Source of the DNA: Opitutaceae bacterium | Lineage (GTDB): Bacteria; Verrucomicrobiota; Verrucomicrobiia; Opitutales; Opitutaceae | NCBI GenBank assembly: GCA_019455245.1 | Contig: JACFMR010000028.1 | Coordinates: forward strand, 1 to 48,796 | Direction of reading: 5' to 3' | DNA: 48,796 nucleotides | Shown: piece by piece, positions 1 to 8,461 of the stretch | How positions within the stretch are numbered: position 1 is the first letter of the stretch | Layout of the letters: the number at the start of each line of letters is the position of its first letter | The notes under the pieces: model-generated | The model's input: only the letters and a program-made list of their open reading frames with translations | Database searches by the model: none | Told to the model about the DNA's origin: nothing | Made by a program: the position numbers and the translations under genes

Positions 1-2
1 GC

Positions 3-55
3 TTCCGACCGCCCCTCCGTGCCGCAACACCGCCTTCATGCAATATCCGGGTTAG
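3..55. repeat. left copy of a 53-bp inverted repeat shared by both window ends
   Basis: This stretch is the reverse complement of positions 48744-48796 with one mismatch in 53 bases (T at position 52 against C). It reads outward at both window edges. No transposase gene is seen inside the window, so it is either the terminal inverted repeat of an insertion sequence lying outside, or a multicopy repeat at which the assembly broke. Confidence 0.9.
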
Positions 56-73
56 TGCGGTTGATGGGAAACG

Positions 74-162
74 GTAGCTGCGTTGGAGCTTGGCGATTCT
101 GCTGGCCAGCAGAATGTCTTCACTGTGGCCACGCTTGGCCCGGTGGGCTCAAGCGCAGCTAC
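74..162. repeat. palindromic intergenic repeat (GTAGCTGCG ... CGCAGCTAC type)
   Basis: The ends GTAGCTGCGTTGGAGC and GGCTCAAGCGCAGCTAC are inverted copies of each other. Inside lies a perfect 20-bp palindrome at 96-115 (ATTCTGCTGG and its complement). A related element is at 37040-37139. It sits downstream of the trehalase stop codon. No coding role is visible. Confidence 0.65.
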
Positions 163-194
163 ATCAATTCAACCAATGCCTTGGGGGCGATCGG

Positions 195-1463
195 TCATTG
201 GCTGCTCGCCAGCACTTCCTCCGCATAGAGGAAGATGCCGGCGGTCCAGCCAAGCATGGGGGGCATGCGGTATTCGTCGGCGACGTCGATGCCGCCGGTC
301 ACGCCGTTGTATTTTTCCCAGAGCTGGCCGGTGGCGGCGAAATTGCGGGCGCAGGTGTGCACGTATTTTTCGGCGAGGCGGTGGGCCTCGGCGTGATAAC
401 CGTAGCGCTGCAAGCCCATGATGGCGGCGCATTGCAGCGGCGGCCAGGCGTTGGGGGCGTCCCACTGAAAGGTGTTGGCGGAGGCATTGCTGCCTTCGCG
501 GCAGGCGATCAGACCGTGGTCGCGTTCCAGCAGCGGCAGGTTGGCGACCAGGCGCGCGGCCTGCGCTTCGCTGCAAAGTCCGGTCCACAACGCAAACCAC
601 GCGGCGCTGGATACAACGGGGCCGCGGCGGCGGTTCACCCAATCGTAATCGAAATAGAATCCCGCCGTTTCGTCCCAGAGATAACGATCGATGAGTTCGC
701 GGCGCGCCGCGGCGCGTTCCTGCCACCGGGCGGCGGCGGTGGCATGGCCCAGGTGGGCGTGAAAACCGGCCACGGTTTGCTCGAAGTGAAACAGCGCGGC
801 GTTGGTGTCGACCGGGTTGAAGTCCATGCAGCGCTGATCGAAGCGCGGGGTGAAATCCCAGACTTCGCATTCGGCCAGTTTGTGCTGCAGGTAACGGCGG
901 CGGGCGATGGGTTCGTCCGGCAGGTCGCGCAGCCGGTGGGCGATGACCTTGGCGAAGGCGTCGATGGTGTGGGGATCGGCGTGGGTGCCGGCGCGGTTGA
1001 GGCCGTTGGGCGCAAGCCGCTGGGCCATCCAGAAGGTGTATTCGTGTTCGAGCAGCGGCAGGGCGCGGGCGAGCCAGGCGTCGTCGCCGGTGGCGGCATG
1101 GACATCGCGGCAAATCACGGCGGAGAGCGGAATTTGGGTGCGGTTGAGCGCGATGCGCACCGTCATGTTGGGCACGTAGCCGAAGCGTTCGATCAGCGAG
1201 AGAATGTTGTCGGCGTTGTGCCGGGCCTGTTCGACGTGGCCGGAGCGCAGGAGACCGAGGTTGGTGAAATAGACGTCCCAGTAAAAGAACAGCCACATGC
1301 TCGGGTCGGTGGACGGCACGGTGTGCGGATGAGGCAGACCGATTTCGTCCGCGGTATCCTCGTGTGCGTGGCGGAAGGTTTCCGTCCAGTGGGTGTCGAT
1401 GTAGCGCCGGGTGGCGGCGCGGGCCTCGGTGGATTGCACGGCGGGTTGTATTCGCGGGGGCAT
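195..1463 (-). CDS. trehalase-like glycoside hydrolase, family GH37
   Basis: 422-residue protein predicted to hydrolyse alpha,alpha-trehalose to glucose. The trehalase signature 1 region appears as FFYWDVYF at residues 59-66, and signature 2 as QWDAPNAWPP at 333-342. The segment ECEVWDFTPR fits the loop carrying the catalytic aspartate, and WEKYN at 382-386 fits the region of the catalytic base. The chosen ATG leaves no signal peptide, so a cytoplasmic enzyme is likely; the open frame continues upstream but without a convincing start. The family usually has about 500-560 residues, so this is a short form. It is divergent from the DUF302 gene, with 87 bases between the starts. A related GH37-type glucosidase specificity cannot be excluded. 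Confidence 0.85.
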   Translation of the reverse strand: MPPRIQPAVQSTEARAATRRYIDTHWTETFRHAHEDTADEIGLPHPHTVPSTDPSMWLFFYWDVYFTNLGLLRSGHVEQARHNADNILSLIERFGYVPNMTVRIALNRTQIPLSAVICRDVHAATGDDAWLARALPLLEHEYTFWMAQRLAPNGLNRAGTHADPHTIDAFAKVIAHRLRDLPDEPIARRRYLQHKLAECEVWDFTPRFDQRCMDFNPVDTNAALFHFEQTVAGFHAHLGHATAAARWQERAAARRELIDRYLWDETAGFYFDYDWVNRRRGPVVSSAAWFALWTGLCSEAQAARLVANLPLLERDHGLIACREGSNASANTFQWDAPNAWPPLQCAAIMGLQRYGYHAEAHRLAEKYVHTCARNFAATGQLWEKYNGVTGGIDVADEYRMPPMLGWTAGIFLYAEEVLASSQ

Positions 1464-1550
1464 TCCGGCGTGCAAGGCGAAAACAAAAATGGGGGCCGAA
1501 GTTACACACTCGCCGCTTGTGCCCGGCGCGGACGGGTTTATCCTTTCCCC

Positions 1551-1934
1551 ATGAGATACGATGTGATGACCGGGAAGAGCGCCGCCCAGGCGGCGGCGGA
1601 TGTGCAGGCGGTGGCGAAGCAGCACGGTTTCGGCACGCTGCACGTTTACAACCTCAAGGAAACGCTCACCTCGAAGGGCTTTCCGCAAACGGAGGAATGC
1701 TTTGTGCTCGAGGTCTGCAATCCGGCGCAGGCCAACAAGGTGCTCTCGCTGGACCGGGCGATGAATGTCGCGCTGCCCTGCCGCATTTCGGTTTATGAAA
1801 AGGAAGGGCGGACGTGGATCGGCATGATCCGACCGGCGGCGATGTTGGCTTTGCTGTCCGAATCGGCGGAACTCAAGGTCATCGCCGATGAGGTCGAGGT
1901 GACCATGATCAGGATCATCGATGGGGCGAAATAG
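1551..1934 (+). CDS. DUF302 family protein
   Basis: 127-residue small soluble protein with the DUF302 fold: the N-terminal segment AAADVQAVAKQHGFGTLHVYNL, the central FVLEVCNPAQANKVL and the later MNVALPCRISVYEKEG are typical of the family. The biochemical function of DUF302 proteins is not established. No signal peptide or membrane segment is seen. The ATG lies 87 bases from the divergent trehalase start. Its 3' end overlaps the chimeric ORF beginning at 1921. Confidence 0.85.
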   Translation: MRYDVMTGKSAAQAAADVQAVAKQHGFGTLHVYNLKETLTSKGFPQTEECFVLEVCNPAQANKVLSLDRAMNVALPCRISVYEKEGRTWIGMIRPAAMLALLSESAELKVIADEVEVTMIRIIDGAK

Positions 1935-2310
1935 CGCGCGGGAACCCGCGACCCGACACGCTGCCGACCGGCGGCGTACGTTGGTGACGCAGGCGCGCTT
2001 CGTGCACAATTTCGCGACCGGTTGGCGGCTGACCGGCGACGAGCGTTGGCGCGAAACGGCCCGGCTGGCGGTGCGGGGCTTGGTTGAAAAATTTCCGCTC
2101 ACCCCGACCGGGCGCGGTGAATTGCTGGCGGTGGGTGCAGCTTGGACCGGGTTGATGCTGGGGTTTGATCTCTGGTTCGGGCGGTGGGTCTTCCGGTTCT
2201 CGTGGCCGCGGATCGCCCGGGATTTTGACCTGCGCCGAGGCGGACTGCTCGGATTGGGCATGCTGCTGCTGGGTTTGTCGCCGTGGCTGGCCGCCTGGTT
2301 GCGGAGCTGA
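1921..2310 (+). pseudogene. chimeric ORF: AGE-epimerase-like fragment joined to a membrane tail
   Basis: The 129-residue frame does not look like one ancestral gene. Residues about 20-58 (TLVTQARFVHNFATGWRLTG and following) resemble a segment of the N-acylglucosamine 2-epimerase family, which normally has about 400 residues. The remainder (LLAVGAAWTGLMLGFDLWFG, later GLLGLGMLLLGLSPWLAAWL) is hydrophobic and looks like the C-terminal end of an unrelated membrane protein. The first 14 bases overlap the DUF302 gene in another frame, and I see no clear ribosome-binding site. The simplest reading is a decayed remnant of a deletion or fusion. A small functional membrane protein is possible but less likely. 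Confidence 0.4.
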
Positions 2311-2356
2311 ATGGCGCGATTTTATTGGAAATTCCCCATAAAAGTGACGCAGCCTT

Positions 2357-2421
2357 GGTAGGGCGGGACCGCCGGGCCCGCCGAAACGCACTAGCGGCGC
2401 GCCCAGCGGTCGCGCCCTACC
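2357..2421. repeat. palindromic repeat, GTAGGGCGGGACCGC family, copy 1
   Basis: The element begins GGTAGGGCGGGACCGC and ends GGTCGCGCCCTACC, so its ends form a long imperfect hairpin. The same element recurs at 34815-34894, and a half copy occurs at 37996-38018. It lies between the chimeric ORF and the small ORF at 2476. This resembles REP/BIME-type dispersed intergenic repeats. Confidence 0.8.
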
Positions 2422-2475
2422 TTCACGCTTCGGATCGTCTCTTCTTTTTGTAATCATCAATAGGGGAGAAAAATT

Positions 2476-2532
2476 ATGCGCGGATTTTTTGAACGAAACC
2501 GCCTCGGCCCGCGTCTTTCCCCGTGTAGTTAG
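2476..2532 (+). CDS. possible 18-codon small ORF or leader peptide
   Basis: The frame reads MRGFFERNRLGPRLSPCS and is preceded by a strong purine-rich ribosome-binding site (AGGGGAG, 6 bases before the ATG). It ends 18 bases before a strong intrinsic terminator. The peptide has four Arg and two Phe but no run of one amino acid that would identify a classical attenuator. It may be an independent small gene or the leader of the GltD-like gene that starts 190 bases further on. I do not recognise the peptide. Confidence 0.35.
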   Translation: MRGFFERNRLGPRLSPCS

Positions 2533-2550
2533 GTTTGCTTGGTGTTAGGG

Positions 2551-2587
2551 AGGGCCGTCTAGGGGTAGACGGCCCTCTTGGTTTTTA
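2551..2587 (+). terminator. intrinsic terminator after the small ORF
   Basis: A perfect 11-bp stem AGGGCCGTCTA / TAGACGGCCCT (2551-2561 and 2566-2576) with a GGGG loop is followed by CTTGGTTTTT. It ends transcription from the small ORF region, or acts as an attenuator ahead of the gene at 2722. Confidence 0.8.
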
Positions 2588-2721
2588 GGGGGAGGAGATC
2601 GCCGGCCGGCGGCTTGCTGCAAAAATTGCGGACCGATTTGCAAAAAGCGCAGAGCGGGCCGGCGGGCATGAGATTAAGCTGTCAACCTCAGCCCAGCGTG
2701 ACGGCGGCGTCACGCCATGTC

Positions 2722-4158
2722 ATGTCCCCAACCCCTCCAGTTCCAGCCGGCACGAAATACGCGTGGTGTCTGATCGGCCGGGAAATGCCGGCCAAACGGC
2801 CGGGGGCGGAGCGTGTGCACAATTTTCACGAGGTCTATGGCAGTTACGACGAGGCCGAGGTGCGCGCGCAGGCGAGCCGCTGTATCCAGTGTCCCGAGGC
2901 GCTGTGTCGGCAGGGCTGTCCGCTGTCCAACCGGATTCCCGAATGGATGGCCTTGGTGGCGGCCGGTGATTTTCTGGGCGCGGCGGCGATTTCCCGCAGC
3001 ACGAGCAATCTGCCCGAGATTTGCGCGCGGGTGTGTCCGCAGGAGCGGCTGTGCGAGGGCTCGTGCATGCTGAACACGCGGGGCGAGCCCGTGGCGATCG
3101 GTGCGATCGAGCGCTTCATCAACGAATACGCGTTTCGGCACGGTGCGGTGGAGGCGTATGCCGCGCCGGCGAACGGTTTGAGCGCCGCGGTGATCGGCTC
3201 CGGTCCGGGCGGTCTGGCCTGTGCCGATGAACTGGCGGGTCTGGGCTACCGCGTCACGGTGTTTGAAGCGCAGCTGATCCCGGGCGGACTGCTGGTGAAC
3301 GGCATCCCGGCCTTCAAATTGGAAAAGCATCTGGTCGACCGACGCATCGAGCTGCTGAGCCGGCGCGGCATCGAGTTTGTGCTCGGCGTGCAGATCGGAC
3401 GGGACGTGCCCTTGGCGGATCTGCGGCGGGATTTTGATGCGGTCTTTCTCGGTCACGGCGCGCAAAAGCCGAAGCCGGCGGGCGTGCCCGGGGAGGAGCT
3501 CCGGGGCGTGACCGCGGCATTGCCTTTTCTGATCGCGCACAACGTGGATTCGCCGCTGAACGACCTCGTGCCGGTGGACGTGGCGGGCCGGCGCGTCGCC
3601 GTGCTGGGCGGGGGCGACACCGCGATGGATTGCCTGCGCACGGCGGTGCGGGCCGGGGCGAAATCGGCGGTTTGTCTTTACCGGCGCGACCTCGCGAATA
3701 TGCCGGGCAGCCGCAAGGAATACGAAAACGCCTTGGAGGAAGGGGCGGAATTTCAATTCCTCACCAACCCGATCGAGATCGTCGGCGGAGACGATGGAGC
3801 GGTGTGCGTGGTGCGTTGTGAGCGCATGGAGCTGGGCGAGCCCGATGCCTCCGGGCGTCGCCGGCCGCGGGCGGTGCCGGGTTCGGCCTTCGAGGTGCCG
3901 GCGGACGTGGTGCTCGTCGCCTATGGCTTCGATCCGGTGGCGTTTCCGGAAGACAGTGAGTTCGCCGCCATCGCCACCAATGCGTGGGGCGGGATCGTGG
4001 TGGATGAAAATCAGATGACGAATCTGCCCGGCGTGTTCGCGGGCGGCGATTCGGTGCGCGGCCCGAGCCTGGTGGCGCACGCCATCCGTGATGCCCGGCG
4101 GGCGGCGCAGGGCATCGATCGTTACCTCGGCCAGCGAACGGCCGCCGCAGGGCGTTGA
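2722..4158 (+). CDS. glutamate synthase small-subunit-like NAD(P)H flavoprotein
   Basis: 478-residue member of the GltD family, which passes electrons from NAD(P)H through FAD and Fe-S clusters. Two N-terminal Cys clusters for [4Fe-4S] centres are visible: C54, C57, C62, C66 and C101, C105, C111, C115. A Rossmann FAD site GSGPGG follows at 159-164, and a second nucleotide site GGGDTAMD begins near 296. The ATG at 2722 gives the usual family length; the frame is open further upstream but runs into the terminator. No large subunit (gltB) is adjacent, so the partner is unknown. It could serve glutamate synthase or another oxidoreductase, such as a PreT or NfnB-like complex. It converges on the next gene with one base between the stop codons. 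Confidence 0.85.
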   Translation: MSPTPPVPAGTKYAWCLIGREMPAKRPGAERVHNFHEVYGSYDEAEVRAQASRCIQCPEALCRQGCPLSNRIPEWMALVAAGDFLGAAAISRSTSNLPEICARVCPQERLCEGSCMLNTRGEPVAIGAIERFINEYAFRHGAVEAYAAPANGLSAAVIGSGPGGLACADELAGLGYRVTVFEAQLIPGGLLVNGIPAFKLEKHLVDRRIELLSRRGIEFVLGVQIGRDVPLADLRRDFDAVFLGHGAQKPKPAGVPGEELRGVTAALPFLIAHNVDSPLNDLVPVDVAGRRVAVLGGGDTAMDCLRTAVRAGAKSAVCLYRRDLANMPGSRKEYENALEEGAEFQFLTNPIEIVGGDDGAVCVVRCERMELGEPDASGRRRPRAVPGSAFEVPADVVLVAYGFDPVAFPEDSEFAAIATNAWGGIVVDENQMTNLPGVFAGGDSVRGPSLVAHAIRDARRAAQGIDRYLGQRTAAAGR

Positions 4159-4159
4159 A

Positions 4160-5953
4160 TCAGCCGACGGTCAGGTTCAGCTCGTGGCTCGACTGGACGG
4201 AGTCTAGCGTCAGGGCCACGACCAGACGGCCTTCCGGATGCGCGGCGTGACCGTCTTCGGTGTAAGGATTGTGCGGCAGCACGGGCCAGCTGACGGTCGC
4301 CGATTGCGGCGTGGTGAGCTGCCAGCGATGATGCGCGACCGTGCCACCGCCGGATTGAGACCACGCTTCCGCCGTCAAATGACGGGTGCTGCCATCGGCG
4401 AAGGTCACGGGGCTGGCCAAATACGGGATGAAGGTGAGGTGTGAGGTCACGGCACGACCGTCGGGCGCGGGCTGCAGGAGGCGCACGGTCATTTGCAGGG
4501 TTTGGTCGGAGAGCACGGCAAACTCCCACGCAATGGCATCGCCGGCGGCATCGACTTCCAGCGTCCAGCGTTTGTCGCCGGTTTCGCGGATGCGGGCGGC
4601 GTCCGGGGCGTAAGCAACCGCCACCTCGGGCGCGAGATTGGTATCGCGCTTGGCGCCGATCGGGCTGAGCAGGTCGACATCACCGACCGCGAGCGTGCTC
4701 CAGCGCGGCTGCAGCTTGGTGTTGCCGCCGCCGATGATCAGACCGGCGTCGCGGTGATAAATGCTGATCAAGTTCTGCCGGTCCTGGATGAAGCGGTTGG
4801 GTGTGCGCGGGCAGCAGTAGGCGGAAAGGCTGACGAGCCACGGATCTTCCCGCGCGATGAGGGCGTCGGCGCCCATACGGAAGCGTTGGTCCGGCGCGGT
4901 CAGGCAGGGGTTGGAGCGGTTGGCCTCGGGGAGAAAGAGGTAGAGCAATTCCGCGCCCTCGATTTCGGCGGGGTCGCGCGCCATCAGGTGCGCGAGTTGG
5001 TGGCGGAGAAGCGCGCAGCCAGCATCGCTGAAATAAAGCCCGGGATGAATGGGAACATGCGGGGGCTCGTAGCGCACGGTGCCGTCTTCGGTCTGCACCA
5101 CCTTGAGCGGCGGGTAGGGGTTGCGCTCGTCAACGGTCTCGATCTGGGCGCCGTTGGGGTAGGTGTAATTGAGGTGATAACGGTTGCCGCGTTCCAAGGC
5201 CGGGAGCACGGCTTCGTCACCGCTCAATCCGTAATAAATCCCGAGCGCCTCAAGATAGACGCGGTTGTACATCACCACTGGTCCGCTGTGCTCGGTCCAC
5301 CAGCCGTGTTCCGACTGTTCGGCGATGACCATCTGCATGTAGTCGCGGGCCTGCTGCTGCCATTCGGGGCGGTTGAACAGCCGGCCGGCCAAAAACAGGC
5401 CGGTGGCGTGGTGCGCGGGAATGTTGTGGATCCACGGCCGGACCTCACCGGGCGCGAGCGGCGGGCGGCCGGGCAGCGGGCCGGGATAGATGTTGCTGCG
5501 CGAGGTGAGTTCGGTTTCGGCGATGCCGGCGTAGCCGAGTTGCAGGCCCTCGGCCCAGAGCTGGCGGTCGCCGGGGGAGAGTTCGTGCTGCATCAGATCG
5601 TAGGTGATGATCCAGCGCAGGTAGGTCCACGGCATGTAGATCTGGCCCCAGTTGGAACCGTCCTTTTTGTCGAACGGCCACATGCCCTTTTCGTCCTGCC
5701 GGGCGCGCAGGTAGCGGCCGGCGGCGGCGATGTGCTCACGCAGTTTGGTGTCGCGGTGATGCGGCCCGTCCTTGCACCGGTAGAGCAGGGTCAGCGTGAG
5801 CATCACATCCTGATCGCGCACAATCCACGGGTCGGTGCCGCAGCGCCCGTCGGGTCGCGCGTGGGCGAGGATGGGATCCAGCTTGGCCTCAAGGGCGCGC
5901 AGCAGGAAGGCACGCAGTTCGTTGCGATCGAAAAGGGAGACGGTGGCGGACAT
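4160..5953 (-). CDS. large conserved hypothetical, probably alpha/alpha-toroid carbohydrate-active protein
   Basis: 597 residues. The N-terminal two thirds are alpha-helical and rich in Trp, Tyr and His (QIYMPWTYLRWIITYDLMQH, WIHNIPAHHATGLFLAGRLF, EHGWWTEHSG), the texture of alpha/alpha-toroid lyases and hydrolases. The C-terminal third is beta-rich (WTLEVDAAGDAIAWEFAVLS), like the sandwich domain that follows the toroid in heparinase II/III-like proteins. I cannot assign a family or catalytic residues. No signal peptide is seen. An alternative ATG lies 15 bases upstream (MDWPAM). The gene stands alone, 67 bases downstream of the SOUL gene stop on the same strand, and may be co-transcribed with it. 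Confidence 0.75.
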   Translation of the reverse strand: MSATVSLFDRNELRAFLLRALEAKLDPILAHARPDGRCGTDPWIVRDQDVMLTLTLLYRCKDGPHHRDTKLREHIAAAGRYLRARQDEKGMWPFDKKDGSNWGQIYMPWTYLRWIITYDLMQHELSPGDRQLWAEGLQLGYAGIAETELTSRSNIYPGPLPGRPPLAPGEVRPWIHNIPAHHATGLFLAGRLFNRPEWQQQARDYMQMVIAEQSEHGWWTEHSGPVVMYNRVYLEALGIYYGLSGDEAVLPALERGNRYHLNYTYPNGAQIETVDERNPYPPLKVVQTEDGTVRYEPPHVPIHPGLYFSDAGCALLRHQLAHLMARDPAEIEGAELLYLFLPEANRSNPCLTAPDQRFRMGADALIAREDPWLVSLSAYCCPRTPNRFIQDRQNLISIYHRDAGLIIGGGNTKLQPRWSTLAVGDVDLLSPIGAKRDTNLAPEVAVAYAPDAARIRETGDKRWTLEVDAAGDAIAWEFAVLSDQTLQMTVRLLQPAPDGRAVTSHLTFIPYLASPVTFADGSTRHLTAEAWSQSGGGTVAHHRWQLTTPQSATVSWPVLPHNPYTEDGHAAHPEGRLVVALTLDSVQSSHELNLTVG

Positions 5954-6020
5954 TGCCGGCCAGTCCATGGATTTGGTCGGGGGCGTGCAATCGCAACCCG
6001 ACGGATGACGCGACAAATCC

Positions 6021-6572
6021 TCAGGGTTGGGTGCGTGCGATCGGCACGTGCACCTCGTAACGCTTGGCGAACCACGGCACGAACGGGCCGTGCCAAAACA
6101 CCGCGTAGGCAGGACCGATGGCCTTGAGGTCACTTTGGGTCTCGATCCAAGCCAGCAGGCGCTCCCGCGTGGCGTTGAAGTTTTCGCGGCTGTAGCCGCC
6201 GCGCGCGCCCAGGCTGGCGACGGTTTGAGCCGGGCGGGTGATGCCCCGCACGCCATCCTTGTCGCCGCGGGCCTTGGCCTGTTCTGCGGGGGCGACCCAG
6301 AAATACATCGCGGCGGGTTCGATGCGCGCCTCGACCGGGGTGGTCATGGCGATGTCGTGACCGGAAAGGTAGCGGAACAGGCGGCCGAACAGGCCGTTGT
6401 TGGCGCGAAAATAGTCACCCGTGCCCTCGGCTTCGAGCAGCATGCCGGCCGGCAGGGTTTTGACTTCAAAGGTGTCGACGGCGGTGGGCGCAAACGCTTC
6501 CGGGGCGGCCATGAGAAAAGGGGAGATGAAGGTAAGGCTGAACAGGGTGAGGTGGCGGAGCACACAAACCAT
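6021..6572 (-). CDS. exported SOUL-family haem-binding protein
   Basis: 183 residues with an N-terminal signal peptide (LRHLTLFSLTFISPFLMAAP, cleavage expected near residues 22-24). The SOUL/HBP landmark TTPVE is at 77-81, followed by MYFWVAP and the C-terminal YAVFWHGPFVPWF. The family binds haem or other tetrapyrroles; an export signal suggests a periplasmic role. The start chosen keeps the signal peptide. The gene is divergent from the flavoprotein beginning near 6659. Confidence 0.85.
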   Translation of the reverse strand: MVCVLRHLTLFSLTFISPFLMAAPEAFAPTAVDTFEVKTLPAGMLLEAEGTGDYFRANNGLFGRLFRYLSGHDIAMTTPVEARIEPAAMYFWVAPAEQAKARGDKDGVRGITRPAQTVASLGARGGYSRENFNATRERLLAWIETQSDLKAIGPAYAVFWHGPFVPWFAKRYEVHVPIARTQP

Positions 6573-6658
6573 TACGCTTGGGCACGCCGAATGGATGTAT
6601 GCCGCGATCAATCGTGGAACGCCGGTTGCGAAAGAGCGCCCATCGCGCACGCTGCGGC

Positions 6659-7642
6659 GTGGCAAATCTGACAACCCCCTCGGTTCACGACATCATGGTG
6701 CTGGGCGCGGGCATGGCGGGGTTGAACGCGGCCGCGGCTTTGCAGCAGGTGGGGCGTCAAGTTGTGGTGTTGGACAAGGGTCGTGGCGTGGGCGGCCGTT
6801 TGGCGACGCGCCGGGCCGAGGGCGCGGTGTTTGATCATGGCGCCCAGTTTTTGACGGCACGCTCGCCGCGCTGGCGCGCGTTGGTTGACCGGTGGAGCGA
6901 GGAAGGCGTGGCGGTGGAATGGTGCCGCGGATTCACCGGCGAAGCCGACGGACATCCGCGGTGGCGGGGACAGCCGGGCATGACCGCGTTGGCCAAGTCA
7001 CTCGCGCAAGGCCTCGACGTGCGATTGCAGACGCAGGTGACGGCACTGCGCCAACAGGATGGGTTTTGGAACCTGTCCACGGCCGCGAACGAGACGCTGT
7101 TGGCACATGCCTTGATTTTGACCGCACCGGTGCCGCAATCGCTGGCGTTGCTGGATGCCGGCGGGGTGAAAATGGAGGCCGCGCTGCGCGCCCGGCTCGC
7201 GGCCATCACCTACGAGCGCTGTCTGGTCGTGATGGTGACGCTGGATGCACGGTCCAACGTGCCGCCGCCGGGCGGTGTGGCGCTGACGGACGGACCGATA
7301 GCGTGGATCGGGGACAATCAGCAGAAGGGAATTTCCGTTGAACCGGCGCTGACGATTCATGCGTCCGCCGAGTACAGCCTGACGAACTGGGACCGGCCGC
7401 GGGAGGAGACCGCCCGGGAATTGCTGGCCGCGGCCGCGCCGTGGCTGGGCGGGCGGGTGCGGCAACAGCAGATGCATGGCTGGCGTTACAGCCGGCCGGA
7501 GCGGATCGACGATTGCGGCGCGCTGGTGCTGTCGGACTTGCCGCCATTGATCATCGCGGGTGATGCCTTTGCCGGAGCGCGGATCGAGGGCGCGGCCCTG
7601 TCCGGCCTGGCGGCGGCGGAAAAATTGCTCGCGTTGCAATGA
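6659..7642 (+). CDS. renalase-like FAD-dependent amine oxidoreductase
   Basis: The protein starts with a Rossmann dinucleotide motif (IMVLGAGMAGLNAAAALQQ), then DKGRGVGGRLATRR and FDHGAQFLTAR, which are hallmarks of the bacterial renalase-like NAD(P)/FAD oxidoreductases. The C-terminal FAD contact is IIAGDAFAGARIEGAALSG. About 327 residues match the family. The substrate is unknown; characterised relatives oxidise off-pathway dihydronicotinamides. The start is uncertain: a GTG at 6659 gives a sensible N-terminus, an ATG at 6578 would add 27 residues, and an ATG at 6695 would cut into the first beta strand. Upstream lies the divergent SOUL gene. Confidence 0.8.
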   Translation: MANLTTPSVHDIMVLGAGMAGLNAAAALQQVGRQVVVLDKGRGVGGRLATRRAEGAVFDHGAQFLTARSPRWRALVDRWSEEGVAVEWCRGFTGEADGHPRWRGQPGMTALAKSLAQGLDVRLQTQVTALRQQDGFWNLSTAANETLLAHALILTAPVPQSLALLDAGGVKMEAALRARLAAITYERCLVVMVTLDARSNVPPPGGVALTDGPIAWIGDNQQKGISVEPALTIHASAEYSLTNWDRPREETARELLAAAAPWLGGRVRQQQMHGWRYSRPERIDDCGALVLSDLPPLIIAGDAFAGARIEGAALSGLAAAEKLLALQ

Positions 7643-7660
7643 TGCGAGCGAGCGGGCCGG

Positions 7661-8431
7661 TCAGCGCTTCTCGTCGTCGTTCACGACCTTGGCGTCGCCC
7701 AGCTTGACGTGGCCTTCGGGCAGATCGGTCCGGATGAGGGCTTCTTCCTCTTCGATTTCGCGGTCGAAATACTTGGCGCCGGCGGCGAGCATTTTCTCCA
7801 TGAAGTGGTTGAGGTCGCGGCCGGCGGGATCGTCGATCACGATGGTGGTTTTCCAGAGCGCCTTGGGCTTGAATTTCTTGCCGGGCTTGGGCGGATCCTG
7901 CTTGGCGGGGTTGGCCCACGCCGTGATCCGGATGAAGAGTTTTTCGAAATTTGCGTTCTGCAGCTTCATTTCGAAATTGTGCTCCTTCTGCCGCATCAGC
8001 TGGGTCGGGATGCCGCCAATGATGGTGACGGTGGGCGGATTGGTGTTTTCGTTGACGATCGTGTCGTCGAGGTAGGGGTTGTGCAGCAGGCCGCGGCCGT
8101 AATGCACGGTCAGGATGATGTCGGGCGACTCCTCGCCGGTGATCTCGCGAAAGCCGCGCTTGGCGAGTTCGACGCCCAGATGATGGCGGAGCATGCCTTC
8201 ATCGACCGGACGCACCAGTTTCACATCCTGCAGCGTTTCCTGGATGTAGCCGATGTGGTAGAGCTTGCCGTGCTCCTTGAGCGGGGCCTTGCGGAAGCCC
8301 TGAAACGGGCGGTCCACCATGGAGCGCACCGCGATGGTCAGCGGAATGTCCTCGCCTGAGGTCGTGGCGTGACCGGTCGGAAGCAGCAACAGGCAGATCA
8401 GGCAAATCAGTGGGGGGCGCGGGGCAGGCAT
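7661..8431 (-). CDS. exported conserved hypothetical protein
   Basis: 256 residues with a Sec signal peptide (LICLICLLLLPTGHATTSG, cleavage near residue 22). The mature part is mixed alpha/beta with the segments PDIILTVHYGRGL, TIIGGIPTQLMRQKEHNFEM and NFEKLFIRITAWA, and it ends in a charged tail. The pattern recalls DUF4136-type periplasmic proteins, but I cannot confirm this. No lipobox is seen. It is convergent with the renalase-like gene (18 bases apart) and divergent from the ECF sigma gene; a long GC-rich stem-loop lies in its 5' leader. Confidence 0.65.
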   Translation of the reverse strand: MPAPRPPLICLICLLLLPTGHATTSGEDIPLTIAVRSMVDRPFQGFRKAPLKEHGKLYHIGYIQETLQDVKLVRPVDEGMLRHHLGVELAKRGFREITGEESPDIILTVHYGRGLLHNPYLDDTIVNENTNPPTVTIIGGIPTQLMRQKEHNFEMKLQNANFEKLFIRITAWANPAKQDPPKPGKKFKPKALWKTTIVIDDPAGRDLNHFMEKMLAAGAKYFDREIEEEEALIRTDLPEGHVKLGDAKVVNDDEKR

Positions 8432-8461
8432 GGAAACGGGTTGAGTGGCAGTGAAAATGAA

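Noticed and set aside
90..1548. Long plus-strand open frame opposite the trehalase gene
   Set aside because: It is a GC-driven antisense shadow; only its last 127 codons (from 1551) are the DUF302 gene. The minus strand shows the trehalase signatures.
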